Under the pieces are notes generated by a model. That model saw only the letters and a list, made by a program, of their open reading frames with translations. It was not told where the DNA came from and made no database searches. The translations under genes were made by a program, and so were the position numbers. DNA of 64,000 nt, from NCBI GenBank assembly GCA_963662395.1, contig OY759511.1, positions 1,178,001-1,242,000 on the forward strand, in the 5' to 3' direction. Origin of the DNA: JAPOXR01 sp963662395 (GTDB taxonomy: Bacteria; Pseudomonadota; Alphaproteobacteria; Rhodobacterales; Rhodobacteraceae). Positions 28,590-36,735 of the stretch are shown here, in pieces; the first letter of the stretch is position 1, and every line of letters begins with the position of its first letter.

Positions 28590-29240
28590 ATGCACCGTGA
28601 ACAAATGACCCAATCGAACCGAAAAAGAGGCAGGACGGGTATTCTGCGGTACCTGGCATTGCTTCTGACCAGCGCATTCATGACCCTCTTTCTCCCCGTT
28701 GTAAGCGGGGTTCAGCTCTTGAGCGGAAAGACCGTTCTTCAAATCCAGGAAGCACGCGCCGGGGACGGGGATGGTGACGGGGATGGGGATGGGGATGGTG
28801 ACGGGGATGGGGATGGGGATGGGGATGGTGACGGGGATGGGGATGGTGACGGGGATGGGGATGGGGATGGTGACGGGGATGGTGACGGGGATGGTGACGG
28901 GGATGGTGACGGGGATGGGGATGGGGATGGGGATGGTGACGGGGATGGGGATGGCAGCAGCAGCCGGTCAAGGGGCGGTCAGGACGGCGCCACCCAACGC
29001 GGTAGTGACTGGAGGTCGGGAGACCCATTGGAGGAACTTAACGTATCCGACGAGTACATTGCCGAAGTCCAGCGCGTACTAGGGCAGAACGACTATTACC
29101 TGGGCAAGAATGACGGCATCTGGGGTCCACGGTCGAGATCCGCGATGCAGGCCTTCCAGAACAATAACGGACTGGCTCCAACCGGTACTGTGAACCGGGA
29201 ATCCCTGATCAAGATGCTGGATCTGTACGGCCGCCGCTAA
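28590..29240 (+). CDS. Exported (Gly-Asp)32 repeat protein with peptidoglycan-binding domain
   Basis: A 216-residue protein in four parts. Residues 1-20 are polar and basic (RKRGRTG). Residues 20-46 are a hydrophobic export segment. A polar linker ends EARA, a possible signal-peptidase site directly before the repeat. Residues 58-121 are 32 uninterrupted Gly-Asp dipeptides. After a Ser/Arg-rich linker, residues 150-216 form a PG_binding_1 domain (YIAEVQRVLGQNDYYLGKND, GIWGPRSRSAMQAFQNNNGL, TGTVNRESLIKML). I infer a wall-anchored polyanionic chain. No homologue with known function is recognised. The beta-hydroxylase-like gene follows 87 bp later. The ATG at 28605 is an alternative start. Confidence 0.8.
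   Translation: MHREQMTQSNRKRGRTGILRYLALLLTSAFMTLFLPVVSGVQLLSGKTVLQIQEARAGDGDGDGDGDGDGDGDGDGDGDGDGDGDGDGDGDGDGDGDGDGDGDGDGDGDGDGDGDGDGDGDGSSSRSRGGQDGATQRGSDWRSGDPLEELNVSDEYIAEVQRVLGQNDYYLGKNDGIWGPRSRSAMQAFQNNNGLAPTGTVNRESLIKMLDLYGRR
28761..28955 (+). repeat. Hexanucleotide minisatellite encoding Gly-Asp repeats
   Basis: 64 codons alternate strictly between GGG/GGT and GAC/GAT, ending in GGC. The DNA is built from GGGGAT, GGGGAC and GGTGAC hexamers in irregular higher-order blocks. A 6-bp unit keeps frame whatever the copy number. Runs of GGGG spaced by two bases on the coding strand fit a G-quadruplex pattern. Confidence 0.95.
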
Positions 29241-29327
29241 TGAAGGCATCATGGACGTTCATTGAATCACCAATCTGGGATTCAGACTGAAGCTCTGTTC
29301 TCCGGATTAGACGGGAGGAATTGGCAA

Positions 29328-29945
29328 ATGTTGCACTTCGAGAAACTGGCCACTGATGTGGACATAGAATCAATACTCGCTGAATTGAACGCTGCCCCGG
29401 ACAAATGGTTGGCAGATACAAGTCGTCAACGCAATGTGCGGTGTCAACGGAACACGCAGAACATCTTCTTGCGAGCAGCTCAGAAGCCCTTGCCGCCTGG
29501 AGTTCGGAATGCCAACGATGTGCATGGGAGCAGAACAACCAAGGCTGCCCGATCATTCCCCCAGGCCTTGAAATTCTGTCAATCAGTGGCGGATGCTCAA
29601 AAGGGAAAACTCGGCCGAGCGACACTTGTCGCCCTGTTACCGAAGAGCAGGGTTTATCCTCATGTCGATTCGGGAGAATACTACCGAATAAGGGACCGGT
29701 TTCACCTGGTCCTGAAGAGTTCTCAAGGAAGCCCTCTGACAACTGAAGACGAAACCGTTGTCATGAAGGAGCGAGAACTCTGGGTATTCAACAACAAGGC
29801 GAAACACTGGGCAGACAATTCTTCAACAGATGCTCGTGTTCACCTGATTTTCGACGTGCTTCCCCCTCCCGGAGAGGGGTACTACGCTTATCCCAGTACC
29901 ACGGACGAGCCAGTTCGAATGCAACCATTCCCCGGGTTCGACTAG
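29328..29945 (+). CDS. Aspartyl/asparaginyl beta-hydroxylase-like 2-oxoglutarate oxygenase
   Basis: A 205-residue protein with the AspH-type double-stranded beta helix: YPHVDSGEYYRIRDRFHLVL (iron His at 112, Arg 124) and LWVFNNKAKHWADNSSTDAR (second His at 160), then RVHLIFDVLPP with Arg 170. AspH enzymes beta-hydroxylate Asp or Asn side chains using Fe(II) and 2-oxoglutarate. The start at 29328 is set by GGGAGGAA 8 nt upstream; an upstream TTG at 29262 lacks such a site. The gene follows the Gly-Asp repeat gene on the same strand and ends 8 bp from the convergent 526-residue gene. The repeat protein is the obvious candidate substrate, by context only. Confidence 0.82.
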   Translation: MLHFEKLATDVDIESILAELNAAPDKWLADTSRQRNVRCQRNTQNIFLRAAQKPLPPGVRNANDVHGSRTTKAARSFPQALKFCQSVADAQKGKLGRATLVALLPKSRVYPHVDSGEYYRIRDRFHLVLKSSQGSPLTTEDETVVMKERELWVFNNKAKHWADNSSTDARVHLIFDVLPPPGEGYYAYPSTTDEPVRMQPFPGFD

Positions 29946-29953
29946 CTGTTTGT

Positions 29954-31534
29954 TCAAGGAACTGCAGGTGAAGCGTGAGCCTCATGTGGAGCGCTTTCAC
30001 CCGGTGATTGCAAGATGCTTGTTGCTGCGAGGAGGGCGTGAGCGGAAGAGTCCACGCGGATGGCATTGTCGTAGACCTCGGTGCGGAGTGCGCCAATTAC
30101 GCGCCTCTTCCTCGAGATATAGAAGACATCACTACTGTTGCGAAACTGCAGTTGCCTCAATGAACGCAATCCTCGGCTGACGGCCAACTCGTATGCCGAG
30201 ATGCGTGCCTGGTTTCCTGTCTTGCGGGCCAAATCCGTGGCCAAAGCAAGTCCTTCCAGATAGGCCCCGGTTGATGCCGCGTGAGGGGGGCCGAATTCCG
30301 GGCGTAACGGGTCATAGAACCTGCCTTGCATATCCGGTGGCAGCCCATCCCATTGTTGCATCGGCAACAGCCAGTCACTGATCTCAAACGCGAAATCCGC
30401 GAAATCCTGACGACCTGTCAGGGAATAAAGGGAAGCGCAGGCTTGAGTATGCCATGGTACGAAAGCCGGGTTCCTTCTTCGGTAATGTCGTGCACGGCAT
30501 CGTTCGAACGTCGCGGTACACGTTTCAAGCGACCGTGCTGTCGGCAATCCATGACGCAGCGCCTCGGCCCAGAACAAAAGTGCTTCACCGGAGTAGAAGT
30601 TCCAGTTCTCACCATCCCGTTCCTGCGGAAAAAAGAATGTGCGGAACCCATATTCGCTGTCCAGCAGTGAATTTACACCGGAACAGAGCATCGACAATTC
30701 GTCACGGAACTCGCGGTGATTCGAATTCGCCAGGATGGCCAGGCCCGCGACGGCAGCGGCTCCGAGCTTGGCTCCCGTGCTCTCCACGATTGCCCCTCGG
30801 CCATCGCCGATCTGTCTGAAATATCGTGACAGATTGAATCGCAAACTGAGCCGGGCCGCGTCCTTGAAAACCTGGCTGTCCTTTAGACTGCCCCACCGTG
30901 CCAATGACCATGACGCGAGAAAATTCCGGATGGCATTGTCGGCAGGTGATACTTGCCCGCGGCTTGGCCAATACTTGTACGGAATTGATCCATCGGCGGA
31001 CAAATTGCCGATCATCCAGTCGCCAATACCTTCTGCCAATTCCGTGGCCAGGCTTCTACTGTCCGCCTCTGTGAGGAAGACCGGGGTAGAGCCGCGGTAC
31101 AACTGTACCTCCCTAGACCAGCCATCACCCTGAAGCAGGAACTGTTTCGTGGAAAACGCACGCAATGCTCCGCCTGCAACAAATGTCCTGAAACCGATCT
31201 TCCCTTGGGCAAGAAACTGTTCCAATGCCCGTTCAAAGCTCAAATTGGCAGCAATCATCCGCGTAGGTGCAATTCGGAAAAACTCGCCCCGAAACGACAA
31301 TTCAATTCCGACAAGGCCGCGGGCACGGTTGCTGAAGACTTTTGAAAAATGACGCGGTGCGACATCTTGAACGCGCTCAACGAGGCAGATCTCGATTATT
31401 TCATTGGTGCGGGGCTGAACATGTCGTCGGAGGTCAGCAATGCTGACGGCAGGGACCCAGCCGCTGCGAATTGTTCGCCCGTCTTGACGAACGCAAAACC
31501 AGGCGTCTCCGGACAGGCCATCCGCCATGGTCAA
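29954..31534 (-). CDS. Uncharacterised 526-residue protein, probable helical-toroid C-terminal domain
   Basis: No family is recognised with confidence. Residues 1-130 look alpha/beta (VRQDGRTIRSGWVPAVSI, RARGLVGIELSFRGEFFRI). Residues 165-510 are helix-rich with aromatic and acidic motifs at intervals: GSIPYKYWPSRGQVSPADN, NWNFYSGEALLFWAEALRHG, NPAFVPWHTQACASLYSLTG and HAASTGAYLEGLALATDLA. That layout recalls the six-hairpin toroids of C5-epimerases and some glycosidases. No signal peptide is seen. Its start codon overlaps the regulator's stop by 4 bp (ATGA), so the two are co-translated, and it is convergent with the beta-hydroxylase gene. It may act on the repeat protein or a glycan; this is inference. 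Confidence 0.75.
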   Translation of the reverse strand: MTMADGLSGDAWFCVRQDGRTIRSGWVPAVSIADLRRHVQPRTNEIIEICLVERVQDVAPRHFSKVFSNRARGLVGIELSFRGEFFRIAPTRMIAANLSFERALEQFLAQGKIGFRTFVAGGALRAFSTKQFLLQGDGWSREVQLYRGSTPVFLTEADSRSLATELAEGIGDWMIGNLSADGSIPYKYWPSRGQVSPADNAIRNFLASWSLARWGSLKDSQVFKDAARLSLRFNLSRYFRQIGDGRGAIVESTGAKLGAAAVAGLAILANSNHREFRDELSMLCSGVNSLLDSEYGFRTFFFPQERDGENWNFYSGEALLFWAEALRHGLPTARSLETCTATFERCRARHYRRRNPAFVPWHTQACASLYSLTGRQDFADFAFEISDWLLPMQQWDGLPPDMQGRFYDPLRPEFGPPHAASTGAYLEGLALATDLARKTGNQARISAYELAVSRGLRSLRQLQFRNSSDVFYISRKRRVIGALRTEVYDNAIRVDSSAHALLAATSILQSPGESAPHEAHASPAVP

Positions 31535-32073
31535 TGCTTTTCAGCCGGTGTTGTGGCCTCCTCCTCGGTTGACGGAGGCTTGTCCGGAAGAAAGAACAAC
31601 AGTGACTGGATGATTTCTGCAACAAACTCAGAGCGTCCGCTGACACCTGCCTTCGCATACAGTGAAGTCGCCTGCAGCCGGACAGTAGTTTCCTTTACGC
31701 CTCGGGCACTGGCAATCTCGGAAAATCGGTACCCCTTGATTATGAACCAGGCGACATCCTTTTCACTTGGGGTCATCCTCCATTCGTCCATTTGTATTTC
31801 GAGACCTTCCACCCATGCGCGGGAGTACATGTCCAGGCGTTTCTCCTCCCGGGCCAGGCGGGCGCGCATTCGCAAGACATCACGTATACTGAGCACCAGT
31901 GCAATTGAAACGCAGACAAAAACGACCAGTTCGATGATAAAATGAATGGTCAGATATTCATGCTCGACAAAAGCGTCGACAACCAGGTCATAAATGAAGA
32001 ACACTATGGCGATCGCGATAGTTGCAAGTGAGAGGATCCGGTACTGTAGCAATTTCCGTGATGCATTTCGCAT
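31531..32073 (-). CDS. Membrane-anchored LuxR-type transcriptional regulator
   Basis: A 180-residue protein with two transmembrane helices (about 13-34 and 42-64) and a short charged helix (RMRARLAREEKRLDMYSRA). A C-terminal LuxR/GerE helix-turn-helix follows (MTPSEKDVAWFIIKGYRFSE, IASARGVKETTVRLQATSLY, AKAGVSGRSEFVAEI). There is no receiver or autoinducer domain, so a signal would have to come through the membrane part. The ATG at 32073 is preferred over an upstream TTG at 32082. Its stop overlaps the start of the 526-residue gene. A dyad 40 bp upstream may be its own operator. It probably controls the four-gene locus. Confidence 0.8.
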   Translation of the reverse strand: MRNASRKLLQYRILSLATIAIAIVFFIYDLVVDAFVEHEYLTIHFIIELVVFVCVSIALVLSIRDVLRMRARLAREEKRLDMYSRAWVEGLEIQMDEWRMTPSEKDVAWFIIKGYRFSEIASARGVKETTVRLQATSLYAKAGVSGRSEFVAEIIQSLLFFLPDKPPSTEEEATTPAEKH

Positions 32074-32113
32074 TTGATGCAATTCTCTTCACTGACGCAG
32101 GAAAGCTGTCCGA

Positions 32114-32140
32114 CACTCAATACCTCGTCTAGATTGAGTG
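32114..32140. promoter_or_regulatory. Perfect 8-bp dyad before the LuxR-type gene
   Basis: CACTCAAT (32114-32121) is matched by its reverse complement ATTGAGTG (32133-32140) with 11 bp between, 41 bp from the regulator's ATG. Just outside is a direct repeat of GATATTCCC (32147-32164). Placement and size fit a dimeric-regulator operator. Confidence 0.45.
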
Positions 32141-32384
32141 CGTCGAGATATTCCCGATATTCCCACGTTCAGCCTACTCGCGACGCGTCTGGCACTCTCG
32201 GTTCGAATCGTGTTCTTGACCCCAGCCGCCGCACACAGTCGATGCTGCGCTTGTATGATCCAGAGTGCAACTCAATTGCCTTGCCGTGCAGACTTGATGA
32301 TGTGCAATGCAACCGCCATGACTGCGATCCTCTGCACTTGAACCATGAGGACGCTCGCACCGGTGGCAAATTCAGCTGGTCAGC

Positions 32385-32549
32385 CTGATCGCGACGGGCT
32401 CCGCCCTCTCGGCTCTCATCCGCCAGTAGCGGGATTTGCGCCCGCCGCCGTTCCTTCGATTCCCTGCCACCGCAAACCATCTCCCGCAGCGTCTCCTGCT
32501 CGTGCTCCTCGAACCGGACCCTGCGGATCTTCCTGCCTGCTGAAATCAT
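32385..32549 (-). pseudogene. IS630-type transposase N-terminal remnant
   Basis: The reverse strand reads RRVRFEEHEQETLREMVCGG, then RESKERRRAQIPLLADESREGG. This resembles the N-terminal helix-turn-helix of IS630-family transposases (RARILLLADEG pattern). The rest of the transposase is absent, so this is a fragment. The other bases between 32074 and 32895 hold no recognisable gene. Confidence 0.4.
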
Positions 32550-32895
32550 TGCCTCGCCACCTCCGGTTTCCTCCCGGGCCGACACTGCCCGTGCCGCCGA
32601 ATTCTGCCAGCGGCCGGTGTCGGACCGCCCGGAAGGCATATTGCTCGTTGTTGTTGACGAAAGATACAATTTCCCGGCCGGGAGGACACCCGCCCGACTT
32701 GGGGAAGCGAAGTATCAATTCAACGGTGGTGGGACAGTAGTTGCAGAATCGAATTCCAGCGCACCCTCCGTACCCCGGATGATCACCGCGACTATCGGCT
32801 CCCTTCGGGCCTCGGTTCGTTCCCGCTACGCCATCTGGACGATTACGCACCACCTGCCGGAGACGTGGCGGAAGCGGGGCTACGTCATTGCGCCA

Positions 32896-33656
32896 ATGCA
32901 TCAGGCCGAGGCAACGTGGATCAATTTCGACTCGGTTTATCCCTTCGCGATGAAGGTGGCGCCGAGGAAAGTCTGCGCGATTACCGGCGATTCCTGGGTG
33001 GATCATCTGAACCGGGCCCCCAGGACTACGCGGTGCTGCCCGAGAAGTCCTGGCTCGACGGTTATTGCGTCGAGGAGAGTGTCGTCCGCCAGTTCGTCGC
33101 CATGCCGCCAAGCGAGAGCTACCCGGCTGAGGAACAGTTGACCGGCACCGCGGACCATGGCGGATTGCAGGTCGTGGCATGCGCCATGAAGGCCGAACGC
33201 CACAGGGATCTCCGATCGGGGGCAATTGGAATTCGCATGCATCAGGCAATGCTCTCAATGTGTTTGAAACTGATGGGCCTTGCGCCGGCCGGCCGGATCG
33301 ACCAGAAAGCCTACGGAGACGTGTACGAACTCGGTGCCTGGGACCAGGGCCACGGCAGCCGTTGTTTCGTATCGCCGCTCAACTCCGCCCAATGGATGGC
33401 GGTGACCGGCGAGCAGCCGCCGACCGCCCAGGAATACGCCGCCCGTGGCCTGCCCTGGTTCGACTACTATGGCGGAGATGCGCAGGCCGTGGCCGGCAGC
33501 GCCAGGCTGCGAGGGCTCAAGGGCATTGCCAAACAGGCCGACGTAAACGGGAAAGGGCCGTTGCCGGATAACGAATCGATTGAGGCCTTGTCCCTGGTCA
33601 CCCTCGGCAAGCCGGGCCAGGTGCGGGAATGCACCATCAGTGGGGTGCAGTCCTGA
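32896..33656 (+). pseudogene. Conserved hypothetical gene broken by a frameshift
   Basis: The 5' part reads MHQAEATWINFDSVYPFAMK, VAPRKVCAITGDSWVDHLNRAP in one frame. From about 33018, at a G3C5 run, the sense continues in another frame: QDYAVLPEKSWLDGYCVEES, VVRQFVAMPPSESYPAEEQL, then GRIDQKAYGDVYELGAWDQG, NSAQWMAVTGEQPPT, LPWFDYYGGDAQAV. I recognise this as a widespread bacterial hypothetical family of about 250 residues, function unknown. One base removed or added in the homopolymer restores a single frame, so either the gene is dead or the base is a sequencing error. Confidence 0.7.
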
Positions 33657-33757
33657 AGCCGGGGTGCGGTAGGCATGATCGGATGTTGAAAGGAAGATCC
33701 TGGAGGCAAGTGTGGTGGTGGCCCGACAACTGTGGCACCGCCCTCTCCATCCGGCTG

Positions 33758-36496
33758 TCAGGCAGTTGGCCGCAACCTTCCAAGCGCCCTGGCCAGCACA
33801 TCTGCTTCATTCTCGTTGCTGGCCAGCCGGGACCGGGTCTCCTCGATGACCGTCTCCGGCGCGTTGCTGACGAACCCCGGATTGGCAAGCCGTGCCTTCA
33901 GTTGATCGATTTCCCTTCCCGCCCTCTCCAGCGACTTTTCAAGCCGTGCCGTTTCGGCGTCAACGTCGATGATTCCCTGGAGCGGGATGCAGAACGACCC
34001 GCCCTCGACCCAGATCGTCGCCGAGCCGGCCGGTGCTTCGGTGGCCACCTCAAGCGATTCGACCCTGGCCATGCGCAACACCAGCTCCAGGTTGCGGGTC
34101 ACCGCAATCTGCAGTTCCTCGTCAAGCTCCAGGTGAAGCAGGCTGATCCTGGCAGCAGCTGGCACCCGCATCAGTGCTCGCACCGACCTGATCTCCTCGA
34201 TGAGCCGGATCACGTGCCGGATTTCCCGGTCGGACCGATCTTCGACAAGTTGGTCGGCCGTATAGGCAGGCCAGGCTTCATGGATCAGCATGCTTGACCG
34301 CTGCCCGAAGCCCCAGATTTCCTCGGTGACGAACGGCATCATCGGGTGGAGCAGGATCAGGCACTGGTCGAGCACCCAGGAGATTGTCTGCCGGGTCTCT
34401 GCCACCAACGCCGCGTCCTCGGACCTCAGCAATTCCTTCGAAAACTCGAGATACCAGTCACAGACCGTTCCCCAGACGAAGGAATACAGCTTCTCGGCCG
34501 CGTCGTTGAACCTGAATGCCTCCAGCGCCGCGTCTACCGACTCCCGCGTCCGGCCAACCTCCCCGACGATCCATCGGTTGACACGATCACAAACTCCTGC
34601 CGGCGTATATCCGTCCTGCAGCCGGCACTGGTTCATTTCGGCAAACCGGGCGGCATTCCAGATCTTGGTGCCGAAGTTCCGATAGCCAGCCACCCGGTCC
34701 TCGGACAGCCTGAGATCCCGTCCCATCGCCGCCATTGATGCCAGGGTAAACCGCACGGCGTCAGCACCGAACTTGTCAACCAGGTCGATCGGATCGATGA
34801 CATTTCCGAGTGATTTCGACATCTTGCGGCCGAATTTGTCCCGGACCAGGGCATGAACATAAACCGTGTGAAAGGGTTTGCGACCGACCACGGCATGCTG
34901 CATCATCATCATGCGGGCCACCCAGAAGAAGATGATGTCAAATCCCGTGACCAGGACGTCGGTCGGGAAATAGCGGGCAAGCTCATCGGTGCTGTCCGGC
35001 CAGCCCAGAGTGCCGATCGGCCACAACCCCGACGAGAACCAGGTATCCAGAACGTCCGGATCACGCGTGATGGTTCTGCCCTTCGCCTGGGCGGCCGCCG
35101 CCTCCTCGGTCACCGCGCAATACTCGTTACCTTCATCATCATACCAGACCGGGACCTGATGACCCCACCAGAGCTGGCGCGAAACGCACCATGGTTCGAT
35201 GTTTTCCAGCCAGTTCAGATAGATGTTCTCGTACTGCTCCGGATAGATCCGGGTATCCCCTTCCCGAACCGACTGGATCGCCGGACCAACAATCCTGCCG
35301 GTGTCCACGAACCACTGATCGGTCAGATATGGCTCGATGGCGACCTTTGAACGGTCACCATGGGGAACCGGGTGGCTGTCATCCTCGACCTTGTCCAGCC
35401 AACCTCCGGATTGCGCCATCTCGATGATCCGCTCCCTCGCCTGGTACCGGTCAAGGCCGTCAAGTTCGAGCACCTCTTCCGATACGTCGCAGCCGTCGAG
35501 GAATTCGTCGTTGTCCCGGAGCATCATCTCGGCACGAGGAGTCATGACATTCACCGCCGCAAGCCCCGTTCTCTGCCCGACTTCCCAGTCGTTGAAATCA
35601 TGTGCCGGCGTGATCTTGACCGCACCGGTCCCCTTGGCCGGGTCGGCATGCCTGTCAGCGACCACCGGGATGGAGCGCCCGACCAGCGGCAAATCGACGG
35701 CGGCTCCGATCAGATGCCGATATCTTTCATCTTCCGGATGGACGGCGACGCCGGTATCTCCGAGCATCGTCTCCGGCCGGGTGGTCGCCACCACCAGGTA
35801 GTCGCGCTCCTCCCATTCGGTTGCCCTGCCCTCCTCGTCGAAGCCGACCGGATGGCGATAGGTGGCACCGCCGGCCAACGGATAGCGAAGATGCCACAGC
35901 TTGCCATCGACCGTGACCTGTTCGACCTCGATGTCGGAAATCGCCGTCTCGAAATGCGGGTCCCAGTTTACCAGCCGCTTGCCACGGTAGATGCAGCCAT
36001 CCCGGTACAGGTGAACGAACACCCTCAACACTGCATCGTGAAAGCCGCGATCCATGGTAAACCGGTTCCTGGACCAGTCGCAGGACGCCCCCAGCCGCTT
36101 GAGCTGGTGAATGATTGCACCGCCCGATTCCCGTTTCCACTCCCAGACCCGCTCGAGAAACCGGTCCCTTCCCATCTCCCGGCGCGATGGCTCGCCTTTC
36201 TCGGCCAGCGATCGCTCGACAACCATCTGCGTTGCGATTCCTGCATGGTCCTGCCCGGGCTGCCACAACACGTCCATGCCTTGCATTCTTCGCCATCGAA
36301 TCAGGATGTCCTGGATCGTGTTGTTGAAGGCATGTCCCATATGCAGAACGCCGGTGACATTCGGTGGCGGGATCAGGATGCAGTATGATTCGGCGCCAGG
36401 GCTTGCATTGGCGCCGGCCCGGAACGCCTCGCCTGCCTCCCATTCCCGGTAGATGCGATCCTCGGCGGTGGCCGGATCAAAATGCTTGTCCATCAT
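33758..36496 (-). CDS. valS: Valyl-tRNA synthetase
   Basis: A 912-residue class I synthetase charging tRNA-Val. The HIGH-type motif is VTGVLHMGHAFNNT near residue 45 and the KMSKS loop is FGRKMSKSLGN. An editing domain (TTRPETMLGDTGVAVHP) lies between them. The C-terminal end is the ValS coiled coil (ETARLEKSLERAGREIDQLK). The start is placed at 36496 (MMDKHFDPATAEDRIYREWE); the frame is open 15 codons further without similarity. It is divergent from the truncated molybdenum hydroxylase gene and is clearly core genome between two accessory regions. Confidence 0.97.
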   Translation of the reverse strand: MMDKHFDPATAEDRIYREWEAGEAFRAGANASPGAESYCILIPPPNVTGVLHMGHAFNNTIQDILIRWRRMQGMDVLWQPGQDHAGIATQMVVERSLAEKGEPSRREMGRDRFLERVWEWKRESGGAIIHQLKRLGASCDWSRNRFTMDRGFHDAVLRVFVHLYRDGCIYRGKRLVNWDPHFETAISDIEVEQVTVDGKLWHLRYPLAGGATYRHPVGFDEEGRATEWEERDYLVVATTRPETMLGDTGVAVHPEDERYRHLIGAAVDLPLVGRSIPVVADRHADPAKGTGAVKITPAHDFNDWEVGQRTGLAAVNVMTPRAEMMLRDNDEFLDGCDVSEEVLELDGLDRYQARERIIEMAQSGGWLDKVEDDSHPVPHGDRSKVAIEPYLTDQWFVDTGRIVGPAIQSVREGDTRIYPEQYENIYLNWLENIEPWCVSRQLWWGHQVPVWYDDEGNEYCAVTEEAAAAQAKGRTITRDPDVLDTWFSSGLWPIGTLGWPDSTDELARYFPTDVLVTGFDIIFFWVARMMMMQHAVVGRKPFHTVYVHALVRDKFGRKMSKSLGNVIDPIDLVDKFGADAVRFTLASMAAMGRDLRLSEDRVAGYRNFGTKIWNAARFAEMNQCRLQDGYTPAGVCDRVNRWIVGEVGRTRESVDAALEAFRFNDAAEKLYSFVWGTVCDWYLEFSKELLRSEDAALVAETRQTISWVLDQCLILLHPMMPFVTEEIWGFGQRSSMLIHEAWPAYTADQLVEDRSDREIRHVIRLIEEIRSVRALMRVPAAARISLLHLELDEELQIAVTRNLELVLRMARVESLEVATEAPAGSATIWVEGGSFCIPLQGIIDVDAETARLEKSLERAGREIDQLKARLANPGFVSNAPETVIEETRSRLASNENEADVLARALGRLRPTA

Positions 36497-36735
36497 TGCT
36501 GCGGTATTCCTGGTCAGGCTGTCTGCTGGGTGACCGGACACTTACTGAATGCAGACCGGATTTTGAAGGCGTCAAAACCTGCCGCCGGAAGCGCTGCCGG
36601 ATACAGCCTGGACCTGGCGGTCATGACAAAAATCTTGTCAACAATCCGGCTTCCTCCTATCGGGTGGTTGAACCACTTCGGCGGATACTGTCATCCGGGC
36701 ACACGGTGCCGGGCATGCCGGGCAACAGGGCGGAT

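Noticed and set aside
28678..29028. Antisense ORF rich in His-Pro and Arg-His over the Gly-Asp repeat
   Set aside because: It is the complement of the GGGGAT/GGTGAC hexamers; only the sense strand gives an export signal and a known domain.
28771..29082. Sense-strand ORF of Met-Gly and Met-Val-Thr-Gly repeats
   Set aside because: An alternative frame of the same minisatellite with no start context or domain.
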